A stretch of DNA of 64,000 nt from Mactra quadrangularis (GCA_025267735.1 CM046303.1:38949380-39013379); one strand, 5' to 3'. Numbered from the stretch's first letter, positions 34,642 through 46,835 are shown. Translations and numbers: made by a program. The notes: a model not told the origin generated them from the sequence alone.

Positions 34642-37284
34642 TTAATTAATGTTCATGGTTGATAGTACGACAGGGACAGTGACAATCAGTTTAAACCCGT
34701 CAAGTGTGGTTGCTTGGTGTGCAGCAGCTGGCAACTTGTTCCACTGAATTACAGTTCTTGGAAAGTAAGAATATTTATACGAGTCTTTGGATGTGTTAAT
34801 ATGTTTAAAAGAATGGAGATGGCTGCTGTTGCCTTGTCTTGTTTTTGATGTGTTGGGTATGAGTAAGGTAGGGTCAGGGTGTATAGCTATAAGATTATAG
34901 ACAATTTTATAGAATATTATAAGTCGAGCCCTTGTTCTTCTAGTTTCTAGAGTAGGCCATTTTAAGTTAGAGATCATGTCTGAGACAGAACTTGTATTGT
35001 GAAAACGATTAGTTACAAACCTTGCCGCCCTTCTTTGAACTTTTTCAATTTGATTTGTTTGAATTTTGGTATATGGGTCCCAAACACTGGATGAATATTC
35101 TAGCTTTGGTCTTACTATGGCTTTATATGCATGTTCTTTAACCTTGGGAGAATTTATTTTTAAATTTCTACGAAGGAATCCAAGAGATTGGTTTGCTTTT
35201 TTTGTTATGGTATTGATATGTCTATCCCATTTAAGATTATTTTGTAATGTGACACCTAGGTATTTTGTAGAGTTAACATTTTCAAGAATATGATTATGGA
35301 GTTTGTAACTGAATTTGATTGGGTTCTTTTTCTGGGTTATACTGAGAATATTGCATTTATCAGGATGGAACTGCATTAGCCAATCATTTTCCCATTTGCC
35401 TGCAGCTTCCAGATCCTGTTGTAAAAGTTTGCTGTCATTTATGTTGTGAATTTCTCTATAAATAATACTGTCATCTGCAAAGAGTCTTAATGTGCTGTGT
35501 TTGATGTATTCAGATAGGTCATTGATGTAAATGAGAAAAAGGATTGGACCAAGAACGGTGCCCTGGGGGACTCCAGAGGTTACTGGTACCTTCTCTGACA
35601 TAACACCATCCAGGACAACCGTCTGGGTTCTATCAGCTAAGAAGTCTGATATCCAATTAAAGGCATTACATGTTACACCATAATACTTAAGTTTATATAG
35701 TAAGTGCTTGTGAGAAACCTTATCAAAAGCCTTTGCAAAATCCATAATGATGATGTCTGTTTGGTTATTTTTGTTATTTGATAGGCTTATGTCTTGGATG
35801 AAAGATATTAATTGGGATTCACAAGATCGTGAGGATCTAAAACCATGTTGAAGATCATATAAAATATTGTTGCTTTCTAGATGTGACATTACATTGCTAG
35901 CAATTATATGTTCTAAAATTTTGCAACTGATACATGTGAGCGAGATGGGTCGATAATTTATGGCATTATGTTTATCTCCCTTTTTGAAGACGGGACAGAC
36001 ATTTGCATGTTTCCAGTCATTTGGGACTTCGCCTGAAGTTAGTGATTTATCATATATGATATAAAGAATTGGAGAAATATGGTTTTTACATTCTTTAAGG
36101 ATTTTGGCATGTATTTGGTCAGGTCCAGATGCTTTACGGGGATTGATATTTGATAGAAGTTTATTAATACCATTTTCGGTGATGTTTATGTCTGGCATGA
36201 CAGGGAAGGGACTGGGACCTTTATCTGGGATAGGTAGAGACGATTTAGGTGTGAAGGCTTTTTGGAATTGGTCGTTTAAGATATTACATTTATTTAGAGT
36301 TTCTGATCTAAGAATACCATTATCACGAAGAGGTGGGATGTTAGATTGCTCTGTTTTTTGTGCTTTAATGTATGAGAAAAGATTTTTAGGTAATTTAGCA
36401 TAATGAGAGCTGCCTTCTTCCGGGATTTCAATACCAAAGATCATTTTTTCAATATAAGTCCAGTAGGCTTGGCGCTGTTCTCTTTGTATTTCTGACTTTA
36501 GGTGTTTAAGTTTGTCTGATTTTTTATGATTTTTATTTTGTTTGGTTAGTTTCCGTTTGTATTTGTTCATTTTCTTTCTAAGTTCGTCAGAGATCCAGGG
36601 TAATCGATTTGTAGGTTTACATTTTTTAGTTGGTATATTTCTGTTGATTGAGTTTTGTAAATCTATTTTGAATTTATTCCAGAGGTCATTTACATTTTTA
36701 TTTTCTTGGTGCTGTAATAGTTCATTGTATGTTGATTTTAAGTCATTTTCTATGCTTTTCCAATCAGCTTTAGAGTATTTAAGGATGTTTCTTGGTTTTG
36801 ATTTACACCTTTTAAGAGACATATTACAAGTACATAAAATGATGTCATGATCAGCCTCGCCAACTGGAGGAATAGTTTCTATATTGTTTACAATGGATGG
36901 ATAATTTGTCAGAAGTAGGTCTAAGGTTTTGTCATTTCTGGTGGGTTTGTTTACAAGTTGGGTCAAGGCATGGTCAGCCAGTAAATCTAATAGTTCTTGA
37001 TGTTGTTTTATGTTGGGTTGACCAGGGATTGTGCTACATGTTTTCCAGTCAATATTACCCAGGTTAAAATCTCCGCCAATAAGTATGACACTTTTAGAGT
37101 TTTGGTTAATTCTACTTAAGGACTCATTTAAATGATGAACTGAGGTGTTATCGTCTGGTCTGGGTCTATAAAATGAACCAATAATAATGAACTTAAGAGT
37201 TTTCTTTAATAAAATGTTTGTTTCTACTGCAACTTTTTTATTTTCATTTACTTCAAACTTGAAATATATGTTCATTATTATCAA
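34642..37284 (-). CDS. Non-LTR retrotransposon ORF2: endonuclease plus reverse transcriptase
   Basis: One uninterrupted 880-aa frame. The N-terminus has only the C-terminal part of an APE-type endonuclease (GGDFNLGNIDW near residue 70, ADHDI near 145). The reverse transcriptase follows: NYRPISLTCISCKILE, IMDFAKAFDKVSH near 511, SGVPQGTVLGPILFLIYIND, and the catalytic LRLFADDS near 600. Thumb and tail match the fragment at 4.0 kb (VRPKLEYSSSVWDPYT, VQRRAARFV). A full protein would begin about 100-150 residues earlier and follow an ORF1, so this copy is 5'-truncated near 37,285 although its remaining frame is open. CR1/jockey-type by sequence pattern. The 3' UTR continues to about 34,560 and matches the fragment at 6.0 kb. 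Confidence 0.93.
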   Translation of the reverse strand: MIIMNIYFKFEVNENKKVAVETNILLKKTLKFIIIGSFYRPRPDDNTSVHHLNESLSRINQNSKSVILIGGDFNLGNIDWKTCSTIPGQPNIKQHQELLDLLADHALTQLVNKPTRNDKTLDLLLTNYPSIVNNIETIPPVGEADHDIILCTCNMSLKRCKSKPRNILKYSKADWKSIENDLKSTYNELLQHQENKNVNDLWNKFKIDLQNSINRNIPTKKCKPTNRLPWISDELRKKMNKYKRKLTKQNKNHKKSDKLKHLKSEIQREQRQAYWTYIEKMIFGIEIPEEGSSHYAKLPKNLFSYIKAQKTEQSNIPPLRDNGILRSETLNKCNILNDQFQKAFTPKSSLPIPDKGPSPFPVMPDINITENGINKLLSNINPRKASGPDQIHAKILKECKNHISPILYIIYDKSLTSGEVPNDWKHANVCPVFKKGDKHNAINYRPISLTCISCKILEHIIASNVMSHLESNNILYDLQHGFRSSRSCESQLISFIQDISLSNNKNNQTDIIIMDFAKAFDKVSHKHLLYKLKYYGVTCNAFNWISDFLADRTQTVVLDGVMSEKVPVTSGVPQGTVLGPILFLIYINDLSEYIKHSTLRLFADDSIIYREIHNINDSKLLQQDLEAAGKWENDWLMQFHPDKCNILSITQKKNPIKFSYKLHNHILENVNSTKYLGVTLQNNLKWDRHINTITKKANQSLGFLRRNLKINSPKVKEHAYKAIVRPKLEYSSSVWDPYTKIQTNQIEKVQRRAARFVTNRFHNTSSVSDMISNLKWPTLETRRTRARLIIFYKIVYNLIAIHPDPTLLIPNTSKTRQGNSSHLHSFKHINTSKDSYKYSYFPRTVIQWNKLPAAAHQATTLDGFKLIVTVPVVLSTMNIN

Positions 37285-37450
37285 CTACACACTCATGTGA
37301 CTAGGTTCATTACTTCAAATACATTTTTTTTCAGAATTATCTGCCCTTAAACTTTGAAAAAAAATTGTTTTACTTTAAATTTGTTTTGGTTCATTTTAAA
37401 ATATGAATGTACCTGATCATCAACTATGTGACAAATATTGACTTAGTCGA
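37265..37450. repeat. Tandem repeat, right side of the LINE insertion
   Basis: Continuation of the repeat at 34,150-34,600, interrupted by the LINE. Confidence 0.55.
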
Positions 37451-38315
37451 GCGATCTGTCTCTACTGACAATTATTATTTTGTATAAATTTATTTTTTTT
37501 GGATTTGATATACTTTATTCTGAATATACATCATATCATTCATTTGAGTTTATTATAAATTACTATAGATACAATAAAAAAGTGCATTGCTTATTATCAG
37601 CTTTATTTGGTTTCTTGTTATTCATGGAATCATGTTCTTTCTTCTGGTATTTCTTGCTTAGTTATTGGACCCACTAATTGCCAATATAATTTAGTTGTAA
37701 CATTAGTGTTCTTCTAGAAGCATCTGTTTGTTCAACAAACCTTATTCATGGTAATTTGCCCAGCAAAATCATAGTACTATTCGATGTTATCAACAATTTA
37801 TCTATGTGAGAACTTGTCTATTATTAACAATCGCCAACTTATTGGAACAATTATTGTGTGGTTACCATGAGAATGACATTAATATGTCATTGAGTATCGG
37901 AAACAACACGTTTTAGCAAATAAGATTATTTCAGCTATAGACTCGTAGAGCTTAAGGAAAGCTATTGTGATCACAGACTTTGTTTTCATGCAAAAACCTT
38001 AATTTAGCCCCCAAAGATTAAAAAGCAAATGCTGCCATCGACATGGTGTTCACAATAGGTTGACTTTGATAACCGTTAGTTAACCTGTCTATTTTCATTC
38101 TTGTTCAATTTATTAAAAAAACTATGTTGGTGTTGTTCTATACACAGGGCAAGACTTGTCCAGTAATGGTAATTGTGATAACAGAGTGAAGCTTAAAATC
38201 AAAGTATTTAGAAATTGGGGTTACATGTACTTATGGAATAAATCGCCTTCGAGTATTATTATTTTGGATGTTTACATACTATTACTTGGTAAAATACGAG
38301 TAAAGAAAGGTGGTG
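37450..38315. other. Non-coding stretch
   Basis: No gene or clear repeat. The ORF at 37,480-37,677 is AT-driven. Confidence 0.35.
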
Positions 38316-38317
38316 TT

Positions 38318-38587
38318 ATAGCTCGTTTAGGATAATTTTAGACTTACGATATAGTCTGTTTACATATTTGGGTCACAGGTACAACAAAAAACAGGGATGT
38401 CAGCTGATTAGTTTAATGAAAATCTTAAATATGTCAAAATGAGTGAAATGTGTGTTCTCGTAGTAAATTTAATACATCAAAAACCCACTGATAATAGTTG
38501 ATAATTACGTGTTCTAAACTTAAATCCACCTGTGTTTAAAAATGGTATCGTGTATTTTTTTCTCAAGTTATCCTAAATGAGCTATAT
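38318..38587. mobile_element. MITE copy 1 of a head-to-tail pair
   Basis: The left end TATAGCTCGTTTAGGATAA is the inverse of the right end TTATCCTAAATGAGCTATA. TA at the borders fits a Tc1/mariner-type target. Confidence 0.7.
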
Positions 38588-38600
38588 TAAAGTTACAGTC

Positions 38601-38870
38601 TATAGCTCGTTTAGGATAACTTGAGACAAACGACTCAGTTTGTTTACATATTTGGGACTCCGGTATTACATAAAATAGGGAGGGCAACTGATTTTGTGTA
38701 ATGAAATATTAAGCATGTCTGAATGCGTGGAGCGTGTGTTCTCGTACTAAATTCAATACATCTAAAACACACTGATAATGGTCGATAATTACGTGTACTT
38801 AACTTAAATCCACCTGTATATAAAAATGGTATCGTTGTATTTTGTCTCAAGTTATCCTAAACGAGCTATA
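38601..38870. mobile_element. MITE copy 2 of a head-to-tail pair
   Basis: Same family and orientation as the copy 14 bp to the left, with ends TATAGCTCGTTTAGGATAAC and GTTATCCTAAACGAGCTATA. The inner blocks GTTTACATATTTGGG, GTGTGTTCTCGTA, ACACACTGATAATGG and AAATCCACCTGT are shared with copy 1. Confidence 0.75.
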
Positions 38871-39057
38871 TCAACCGTTTGTTTGTTTTTATTATTGTTA
38901 TTATGACTGGTACTTTAGTCAGATGTTATTCAGTAAGCCACGAAGATTGGGAAAGTCTAATTATTACTTGACAAGAGGTTTAATCCATGCTAAAACAACA
39001 TTGCGAACCTATTCCTGCATTAATTCATGTCTGTGTTACCTTTATTAGGAATTTTCC

Positions 39058-39185
39058 TAAAATTGTCCACTTTTATTTAACCTGTCACTCATACATAACT
39101 CATGGTCGTTACACACTCTAAATAAGTGTGTGTAGACACCATGAAATTATATTCATATGTGACAGGTTAAAATTGGACTATATAT
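39058..39185. repeat. Small foldback element
   Basis: AATTGTCCACTTTTATTTAACCTGTCACTCATA on the left is answered by TATGTGACAGGTTAAAATTGGACTAT on the right; ACACACT/AGTGTGTGT pair in the middle. Confidence 0.55.
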
Positions 39186-39520
39186 ATAAATACAAAATTG
39201 GGGTTAAGGCTCACTGACTAAAACCAGACTATAATAAGTCATAGTTGTTGGCTGAGTTCAAGTCTTTATCTCATAATCATACAATCTCCATGTACAAGAT
39301 TGAATCTGAGTCAGCATTTTCTAAGTAAAATACAAGACCGAGTCTACATGTACTTGTATGTAGGAAAAAGATTGAACATGAAGTTTAATATTGTTATCTA
39401 GAGAGAGTTATTGACTTCTTTGACACTGTGTTTGAACGTACTACTGTACTAGATTATAAAGTACATCAAGAGGAAATATTGTTATTATTTAACAAAATAC
39501 TTGTATGACGAATCATTGCG

Positions 39521-39583
39521 TAAATTGCTACAAATTCAGCTAAATTGCTACAAATTCAGCTAAATTGCTACAAATTCAGTTAA
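39521..39583. repeat. 20-bp minisatellite, three units
   Basis: AAATTGCTACAAATTCAGCT is repeated three times. Confidence 0.85.
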
Positions 39584-40834
39584 CCAAGATACAAAACGTG
39601 AAATTCCACTTGGCTGAGTTTTTACGATCAAAATTCCAAACATCATCAACAAGACATGCTTATAACCCTGTTGTATCATACTGGATAGCAATTTTTCAGG
39701 AAAGTGATGCAGAACAAATTGGTCCTGTTGTTACCTTGTTGGACTAACATATTTATAGCGTATTCAGGTGCATGTACATGTTTAACAATTACAGTTGTAT
39801 GAAGTATCCTTACTGTTCTTTCAAATATTACGATCTATCATAACTGTACTAATGCATAGATACATCTAAAATAAGATTGAACTCTATTGATGAAAAAACC
39901 CAGCTTATAAGTGATAAGATAATTAAAGGTGGGTCGGTACCTTACTCGGAATAAATAAAAAAAATATGATAGTCTACCTATCTTGAAGTGAAATTTTGAC
40001 CACCGTAGGACATTTTTGTTAATGCAAATCTAATGGTTGATTCATGTAGCAGGATGCCTCCCTGATATCGTACGGGGGGATGTATAAAATCTAAATCGCG
40101 TTCAAGTCCGTAATCTAGGTCAAAGTTCAACTAGGTCCATTTATTTTTTATTAGACCCTATGCTCTTTATACTGACATTTCAAGAAATTTAATCGGTAAA
40201 GTGGAGAGTTTCTTTGTTGAAAACTAATGTATTATGATTAAACTTTATTTCTATGAAAAAAAATGGAGCGTTTGAATGCATGATTACTTCTCTTTTTAGC
40301 ATTTTGTCGCGAAAATAGGTGTCAATAACAAAATCGTATTCAATAGTTCAACTAGTAGAACTACAGTTAGTGTTTATGGTTTAAAAATTGAATTGTGTTT
40401 AGTGATGCTTCATGACCTTTTTAGTAGACATTTCATACTCGATAAGGTTAAAATAATGTCACAGTGGTGTAAAATTAAGGGCGAGTGGTATAACTGTTTT
40501 TAGAGATTTTTTGACAGATTTGGAAAACTTTTGGAAAGGCAGTTCATTATTTAATTCACGTTGCTAGATGACTTACTGAGCCACATAGAAAATGTTTAAA
40601 AACCTATTTTGTGATAAAAATGTGTTATTTAGGTCAAAGGTCAACACAGTGCATTTTCTTATTATCAAAGCTATGTGATCATTGTACAGTATATTTCTTG
40701 CAAAAAGTCATGTACATTTAAAATAGAAAACTTTTAAAATACGTTCAAATTGTTCTAAAGATTTTTTAAATGCGTCTGGTTACATGATTACGTAAATAGG
40801 TAAAAATACAGCTCCCATTTTAAATGAGCTAAAT

Positions 40835-41110
40835 GATTTAGCTCAGTAGGTAGCTCGTTGGTCTGCTGATCGCTAGGTTTTTTATTTCTATTCCCGGGTA
40901 AAGCATAATTTCATGAAGTTTGTTCATGAAATTATTTCTGTGATAGTTCTCCCTCCTACCACTTATTCTTAATCATGTCAGTCACTGACGAAAGTACATG
41001 CTTAGTAACTTGGTAGAGAGCTTAATCCAGATATTTAGCTTTTCTAGGACGGCCGTGATATGACCTTTAGGATGTGCTGCTACGGCGTTGGACCCAACTA
41101 AACGGGGAAA
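40835..41110 (+). mobile_element. SINE in the left arm
   Basis: TTTAGCTCAGTAGGTAGCTCGTTGG and TATTCCCGGGTAAAGC are decayed A- and B-box regions. Body blocks TCAGTCACTGACGAAAGTACATG and GTGATATGACCTTTAGG match the other copies. Confidence 0.7.
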
Positions 41111-41213
41111 TACACAATAAATCAACCCTAACATGACAAACATTGAGTTAAGAACATATTTTGATTTCTATGAAATGTTTGTAAAATGTATCATTATCTA
41201 AATGGTACAAATT

Positions 41214-41740
41214 CTAAACATAAAGTTTCTCAAAAGACGAAACAGGATTAGCACAATGTTGTACTTTGCAATCACACCCAAATATGCAGACTTGGCCAGC
41301 TTTATAACATTTGCATCTAGCAGAAATGCATTGGGATCTAACACCACAGGTTACTATTTGCAAGCACGCTGAAGTATTCGGCGACTGTCGAATCCAAACA
41401 GGAAATACAGTATCATTTTCATGTGACCAATATCCCATAGTGACTCTACGTGATCTTTAGGTTCAAAGTGAATATTTGCAGCCTGTATCAAGATCTCTGT
41501 TAGATAACTGGCGCTTAAAATATGATACTGTTAAGCTTCCTTGGTAGGCGGAAGGGAATCAATGGACTTCTTTGCATTATAAAAAGTATTCCACGACATT
41601 AATCTATGTAGGCTTTTAGGATTGCAGTTATAAAGTGCACACACGAATCTTTCAATATTTTCAGCCTCTTCATTGTGAACAATTGATAACAACACAGATA
41701 CAGTACTTGATGTACCAGATACCATTTCAGTCTAAATATT
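41214..41740 (-). pseudogene. Inverted copy of the Cys-rich ORF 3' part
   Basis: Minus-strand frames at 41,438-41,214 (WIRQSPNTSACLQIVTCGV ... CKCYKAGQVCIFGCDCKVQ) and 41,725-41,531 (ENIERFVCALYNC ... LPPTKEA) repeat, in reverse, the plus-strand ORF at 42.6-43.1 kb. The upstream part of the ORF is absent here, as expected if only the 3' end of the element was duplicated. A stop lies after PPTKEA. Confidence 0.75.
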
Positions 41741-41879
41741 GTAATTTATGAATAAGTAATACATCAGTATTTTTACTGCTTTCTTCTGTTTTATAGAAGC
41801 ACAAATTCGGGGGATTGGACCTTGTGTGTAGAAACCTACGCCTCTGTGATACTATGGGTGTCAAAGTTTGAATTTACTT

Positions 41880-43163
41880 ACCACTGAACAAGGTATAATC
41901 GTTCCAACAAAAGAATCTAACTCAGGCAAACCTACATTGGTTATTTTAGATGGAATTGCTTGATTTAATCTCTTCGCAAGCCTGAATATTATCAGACATT
42001 TGGTGACCATGCTGTTATATTTGTCAAGACTTTTTTCTCAATTAAGTGAACGAAGTACGCTTGTTGGTGTCACTTTGGATAAATATCTTGGTTGCAATTC
42101 CAGTAAAGTCTTAACAAGAACAATGCAAATTGGCAAACGACGACCTGTTGGAAAACAAATTACTTGTCGACATGTGCCACTGCCTTAAGTATGGGCACAA
42201 TATTATAACATAAGCTGACAACAAAGCAGACCTTGCAGAATGCCTTTTTCTCATCTCAGAGGCGAGGATATTCTTTACCATTTTATTATTTAATAGTTAC
42301 TGGTGGTGGGGTCGGGGTTTCTGGTGTTATCATTGCTCTAACAAATAACTTAAATGCAGTTTGTTCACAAAGCATGAAGCTGACACTCACATTATAATTC
42401 ACATAAAGGATGCGATGGAAAACAAATATATACGATTACTTGTCAGTAGTACAGATACTGATGAATTATTTATGCTTTCGTGGCGTTTTTACCATGTTCA
42501 TTCTATCACTGAAAAGTTATGGGTGATATCAGAAAGTCATAGTTGACTGGGTGCGATACCACGTCTTCATTTCATGGATTCAGCAAGAAGACAAGTTGGA
42601 AGAAATTTGTTGAAAATCCTGGCTTTTCTTCATCAATTAGTCACAATTAGGAGTCTAAGAATATTGGAAGATTCAAGTGTGCACTCTATGATTGAAATTC
42701 TGAAAACCTACTTAGTCCAGACGTAGATTTATGTTATAACGGAATTTTTATGGAAAAAAAACAACAGTCCTTTGATTTGCTTCCGTCTACTAAGGACGCT
42801 TCACAGCTTCATATTTTAAGCGCCGGTTACCTAACAGAGATCTTGATACAGGCTGCAAATATTCACTTTGAACCTAAAGATCACGTAGAGTCAATATGGG
42901 ATATTTGTCACATGAAAATGATATCTCCTAATTGGATTCGAAAGCCGCCGAATACTTCGGCATGCTTGCAACTAGTGACCTGTGGTGTTAGAAACAAGAG
43001 CAATTCTGCTACATGCAAGTATTATAAAGCAGGCCAAGTCTGCATATTTGGGTGTGATTGTAAAGTACAAAATTGTGCTCATCCTGTTTCGTCTTTTGAG
43101 AAACTATATCGTCGCCTCAATCTAATAATGTCCTATAACAATGGCTCTATGTGCAGGACATAG
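41880..43163 (+). pseudogene. Decayed transposon-associated ORF with Cys-rich C-terminus
   Basis: Broken plus-strand frames follow the order of a protein family widespread in mollusc, cnidarian and fish transposon-rich genomes. 42,000-42,188 (VTLDKYLG ... RRPVGKQITCRHVPLP) is followed by an ADNKADLAECLF stretch at about 42,210. Then come HEADTHIIIHIKDA and SSTDTDELFML (42,361-42,480), a GCDTTSSFHG-like turn near 42,548, IGRFKCALYD near 42,670, and 42,750-43,163 (LLPSTKDASQLHILSAGYL ... NTSACLQLVTCGV ... CKYYKAGQVCIFGCDCKVQN). The Cys-rich end resembles a CXC/tesmin-like zinc-binding segment. Function is unknown to me. Several stops and frame changes make it non-functional. Confidence 0.65.
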
Positions 43164-43722
43164 ATCAATATTTGGACTGAAAACACTGTTATCCGATCAA
43201 AGTGAAAGCTTCGTTACTCGTTATCTGTCCTAATTGACCATAACAATGCTCTAAGTCCATGAAAGCTCGTTCGTACATTGCTCTATCTCCTTTCGTTCAG
43301 GCAAGGTTCACAATTTGATAATCGTGTTTTATTACTAAATGACATCGATGAACTTGTGTATACCTAAATTAATGAGTATGCTACAATGTAGGCAGTGTTA
43401 CAAACTCAAAATGATAGAAAATTTGCCCAAATACCACTATGTTGTCTTCTTGGAGATAGCGCAATGTTAGAACGAAATAGATCAACCAAAATTAGCAATT
43501 TTTTTATCTATCTCCAAACACTTTTTTGCAGGTTTCGTATTATTATTCATAATATTTCAATAATATTCCTCGTGTTTGTTTTTAAATACATTATTATTGT
43601 GCATCCCAAGTATCATGCCTATAAAGACTGATACAACGAAGATATAACCTTTCGAACTTTTGAAGTCGATTTCCCAAAAATAAAAATTTGGTAGTTAGGA
43701 CATTGTTAGATTGAGGCGACGA
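43110..43722. mobile_element. MITE nested in the right arm
   Basis: ATCGTCGCCTCAATCTAATA on the left is the inverse of the right end. It interrupts the right arm exactly where the left arm is continuous (GAAACTTTATGTTTAG). About 610 bp; target probably AT. No transposase. Confidence 0.75.
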
Positions 43723-43847
43723 TATGTTTAGGATTTGTACCATTTAGATTATGATACATTTTACAAACATTTCATAGAAATCGAAATATTTTCTGAACTA
43801 AATGTTTGTCATGTAAGGGTTGATTTATTGTGTATTTTCCCGTTTAG

Positions 43848-44120
43848 TTGGGTCCAACGCCGTAGCAGCACATCGTAAAGGTCATATCACGACCGTCCTA
43901 GAAAAAACTAAATACATTGTATCTGGATTAAGCTCTCTACCAGTTACTAAGCATGTACTTTCGTCAGTGACTGACATAATTAAAAATAAGTGGTAGGAGA
44001 GAGGATTTTCATAGAAATCATTTCATTAACAATTTCCATGAAAGTATGCTTTGCCCAGGAATAGAAATAAAAAACCTCGAGATCAGCAGACTAACGAGCT
44101 ACCCACTGAGCTAAATGGGA
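43848..44120 (-). mobile_element. SINE in the right arm
   Basis: Reverse complement of the SINE at 40,835-41,110. It is part of the arm and not an independent insertion. Confidence 0.7.
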
Positions 44121-45139
44121 GCTGTATTTTTACCTATTTACGCGACAAACATTACATAAAGGGAAGTTATCATGAAACCAGACGCATTTAAAAATATCAG
44201 AACAATTTGAAAGTATTTTAAGTGTTCTATCATAAATTTTCTTGACTTTTTGCCAGTAATATACTGTACAATGATCATGTAGCTTCAATAATAAGAAAAT
44301 GCACTATGATGACCTTTGACCTAAATAATACATTTATATTAAAAAATAGGTTTTAAACATTCTTTGTGTGGTTTAGTAAGTCATATAGCAACGTGAATTA
44401 AATAATGAACTGCCTTTTCAAAAGTTTTCCAAATTTGTCAAAAAAAAACTCTAAAAACAGTTATACCACTCGCCCTTAATTTTACACCACTGTGACATTA
44501 TTTTAACCCTATCGAGTATGAAATGTCTGCTAAAAAGGTCACGAATCATCACTAATCACAATTCAAGTAGATTTAAAGCATAAACACTAACCGTAGATTT
44601 ACTAGTTAAACTATTGTAGACGATTTTGTTATTGTCACCTATTTTCGCGACAAAAATGCTAAAAAGGGAAGTAATCATGCATTCAAACACTCCATTTTTT
44701 CATAGAAATAAAGTTTAATCATAATTCATTAGTTTTCAACAAAGAAACTCTCCACTTTACCGATTAAATTTCTTGAAATGTCAGTATAAAGAGCTTAGGG
44801 TCCAATAAAAAATAAATGGACCTAGTTGACCTTTGACCTAAATTACGGACTTAAACGCGACTTAGATTTTATACATCCCCCCGTACGATACTAGGGAGGC
44901 ATCCAGCTACATGAATCAACCATTAGATTTGCATTAACAAAAATGTCCTACGCTTTCATTTTCTAGAGGTTTTTTTTGAAATCGTAGGTAGACTATGACG
45001 TGAAAATAACGACAACGTCGCCAAGGTTACCAGAAAAACAAACAAGAAGCATGAAGGTATCTGCCTGCCCCATTTTATCGTAATCGGTGAACATGATATT
45101 TTTTCTCCGAGAAAGGTACCAACCCACCTTAAGATAATT

Positions 45140-46835
45140 TTGGATGGCACTGTATATTGTGCAAATATTGTGACAATCCACGCAAACAAAGACAATGAGA
45201 AGCAGAGAAGCAGAGATTATTTTCTTCTTTATAATTAATACTGAAAATATACAGAATTAAAATGCATTGAAAATTTGAACAAAATATTATCTTTTTCACG
45301 CGTTTCGAAGTATAGCGTGAAATATTTGTCTTCACGAAACATATAGGTTTTACGGTATTGAAAATATTTTATAGTTGTTGCACGAGATTTTCGTGATCAC
45401 GTAGGTGTGTCTGTATAAAAGGTTTTGGCGCGTAGAAAATTGTCATTCTACCAGACAAGCTCAGTCATACCGGGTTTCCTTTAGAATATTTATCCCATAT
45501 TCCAAATTTAGCTGTCTAAAAAAACAACAACATATGTTTGTTTGAAGGCAAATAGGTTATGTGCATTTTTAATTATGGATTCGTATTTCATTTAGTTAGC
45601 TTGAATTCACTGATGTCAGCAGATTCATCAAAATAGTTAATTGCAATGATAATATATATTTATTTTATACTATACTCGTACAAGTCATATTAAAGAAGGT
45701 CTTTGAGTATTAATTATTTTGATAATGAGATCTGTATTATCTTAAATATTTACTCTTATTGGTATTGAATAATTTAAATGTTGTTTAGTTTGATAATAAA
45801 ACAAGCATAGATTTTTATGATATTTTCAATGTGAATGTTATATATAAAAATCATTCCTTTGATTATGTATATTCAAGATTTTCAGTTGTATGTTGTTAAA
45901 TGTAAGAAATATTGATTACCAGGACATTAATCAGAATTTGAAATGCACTAAAATTTTTCTCTTCTCTTTTAGAGTAAAACAATAATTCATGTCGTATATT
46001 TTTATATATTATTTATAAAATGAAAACAATTTATCTTAAACGATTTACATTTAGTAAGGATTTTAACTATAAGTGTTGAAATAGTATCAAGAATAAGGTC
46101 GAACATTCAGCGTCAGACATTTGACAAAATGACACAGTTTTCCAGAGCAAAGACAAAAAATGAAAGAGGTCGATCTCTGGTTTTTACTGGGCGAGTTTGG
46201 CGCGTTTTGATACTCAAGTCATGAAATTTAAACAATCAAATAGGTATTTCATGCTGTATGTGCTTACAGTTTTGTAAAGAAACAAGATAATTTCATCTGT
46301 TTTTATCTGGCATTTATCCATATACATGTATTGTCATTGTATCTTGTACTTATAGCAACCATTGTCATGACTATAAACCATTAAACTGCACGTCTGGTAT
46401 TGCATTTATTTGTTTGTTGTTATTTTCGTAAATACAGAGTGAAGTTAAGACCTACTATTTCTGATTACTTTACCAACCAGACAGCGTGTTGATCCAGTTA
46501 GTAAGAAAAAAAAAGATCAGAGTGCTGACACATTCAGCTCTGAACAATTGCCATCCTTGGTGAAAATGATTAAGTAGTTACAACAGTATAAGTGAAAGCA
46601 TAACTGATGCCAGATCTTTTTCAGCTCATGTTCTTTCGTTCTCAGAATTTGACAAAACTATATCTGGTGTGTGCCGTTACCCTTCGGGAAGAATAAAATG
46701 TTTTAGTTACATTAAATAAGTATACAGATCTGTCTAGATAACGATTAGATCTTCTACTGCTTTAATTCTACCTTTGTGCACAGTGTTAGAATTACAAACA
46801 GACAGAACACTCTTAAATAATGTAGAGAAACGCTG
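45140..46835. other. Non-coding AT-rich stretch
   Basis: No gene, repeat family or RNA gene recognised. Confidence 0.35.

Larger units (their letters stand above)
39925..45130. mobile_element. 5.2-kb foldback (MULE-like) DNA transposon
   Basis: The ends AAAGGTGGGTCGGTACCTT (left) and AAGGTGGGTTGGTACCTT (right, inverted) start inverted arms of about 1.8 kb (39,925 to about 41,740; about 42,600 to 45,130 less a 0.6-kb insertion). AAGATAATT flanks both sides (39,916-39,924 and 45,131-45,139), a perfect 9-bp target duplication. Long inverted arms with a 9-bp duplication fit Mutator-like elements, but no Mutator transposase was seen, so the class is inference. Both arms contain the same SINE and the same ORF fragment, so the palindrome arose by inverted duplication of one end. 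Confidence 0.8.

Noticed and set aside
36104..36850. Plus-strand ORFs opposite the LINE
   Set aside because: Antisense shadows of the 880-aa ORF.
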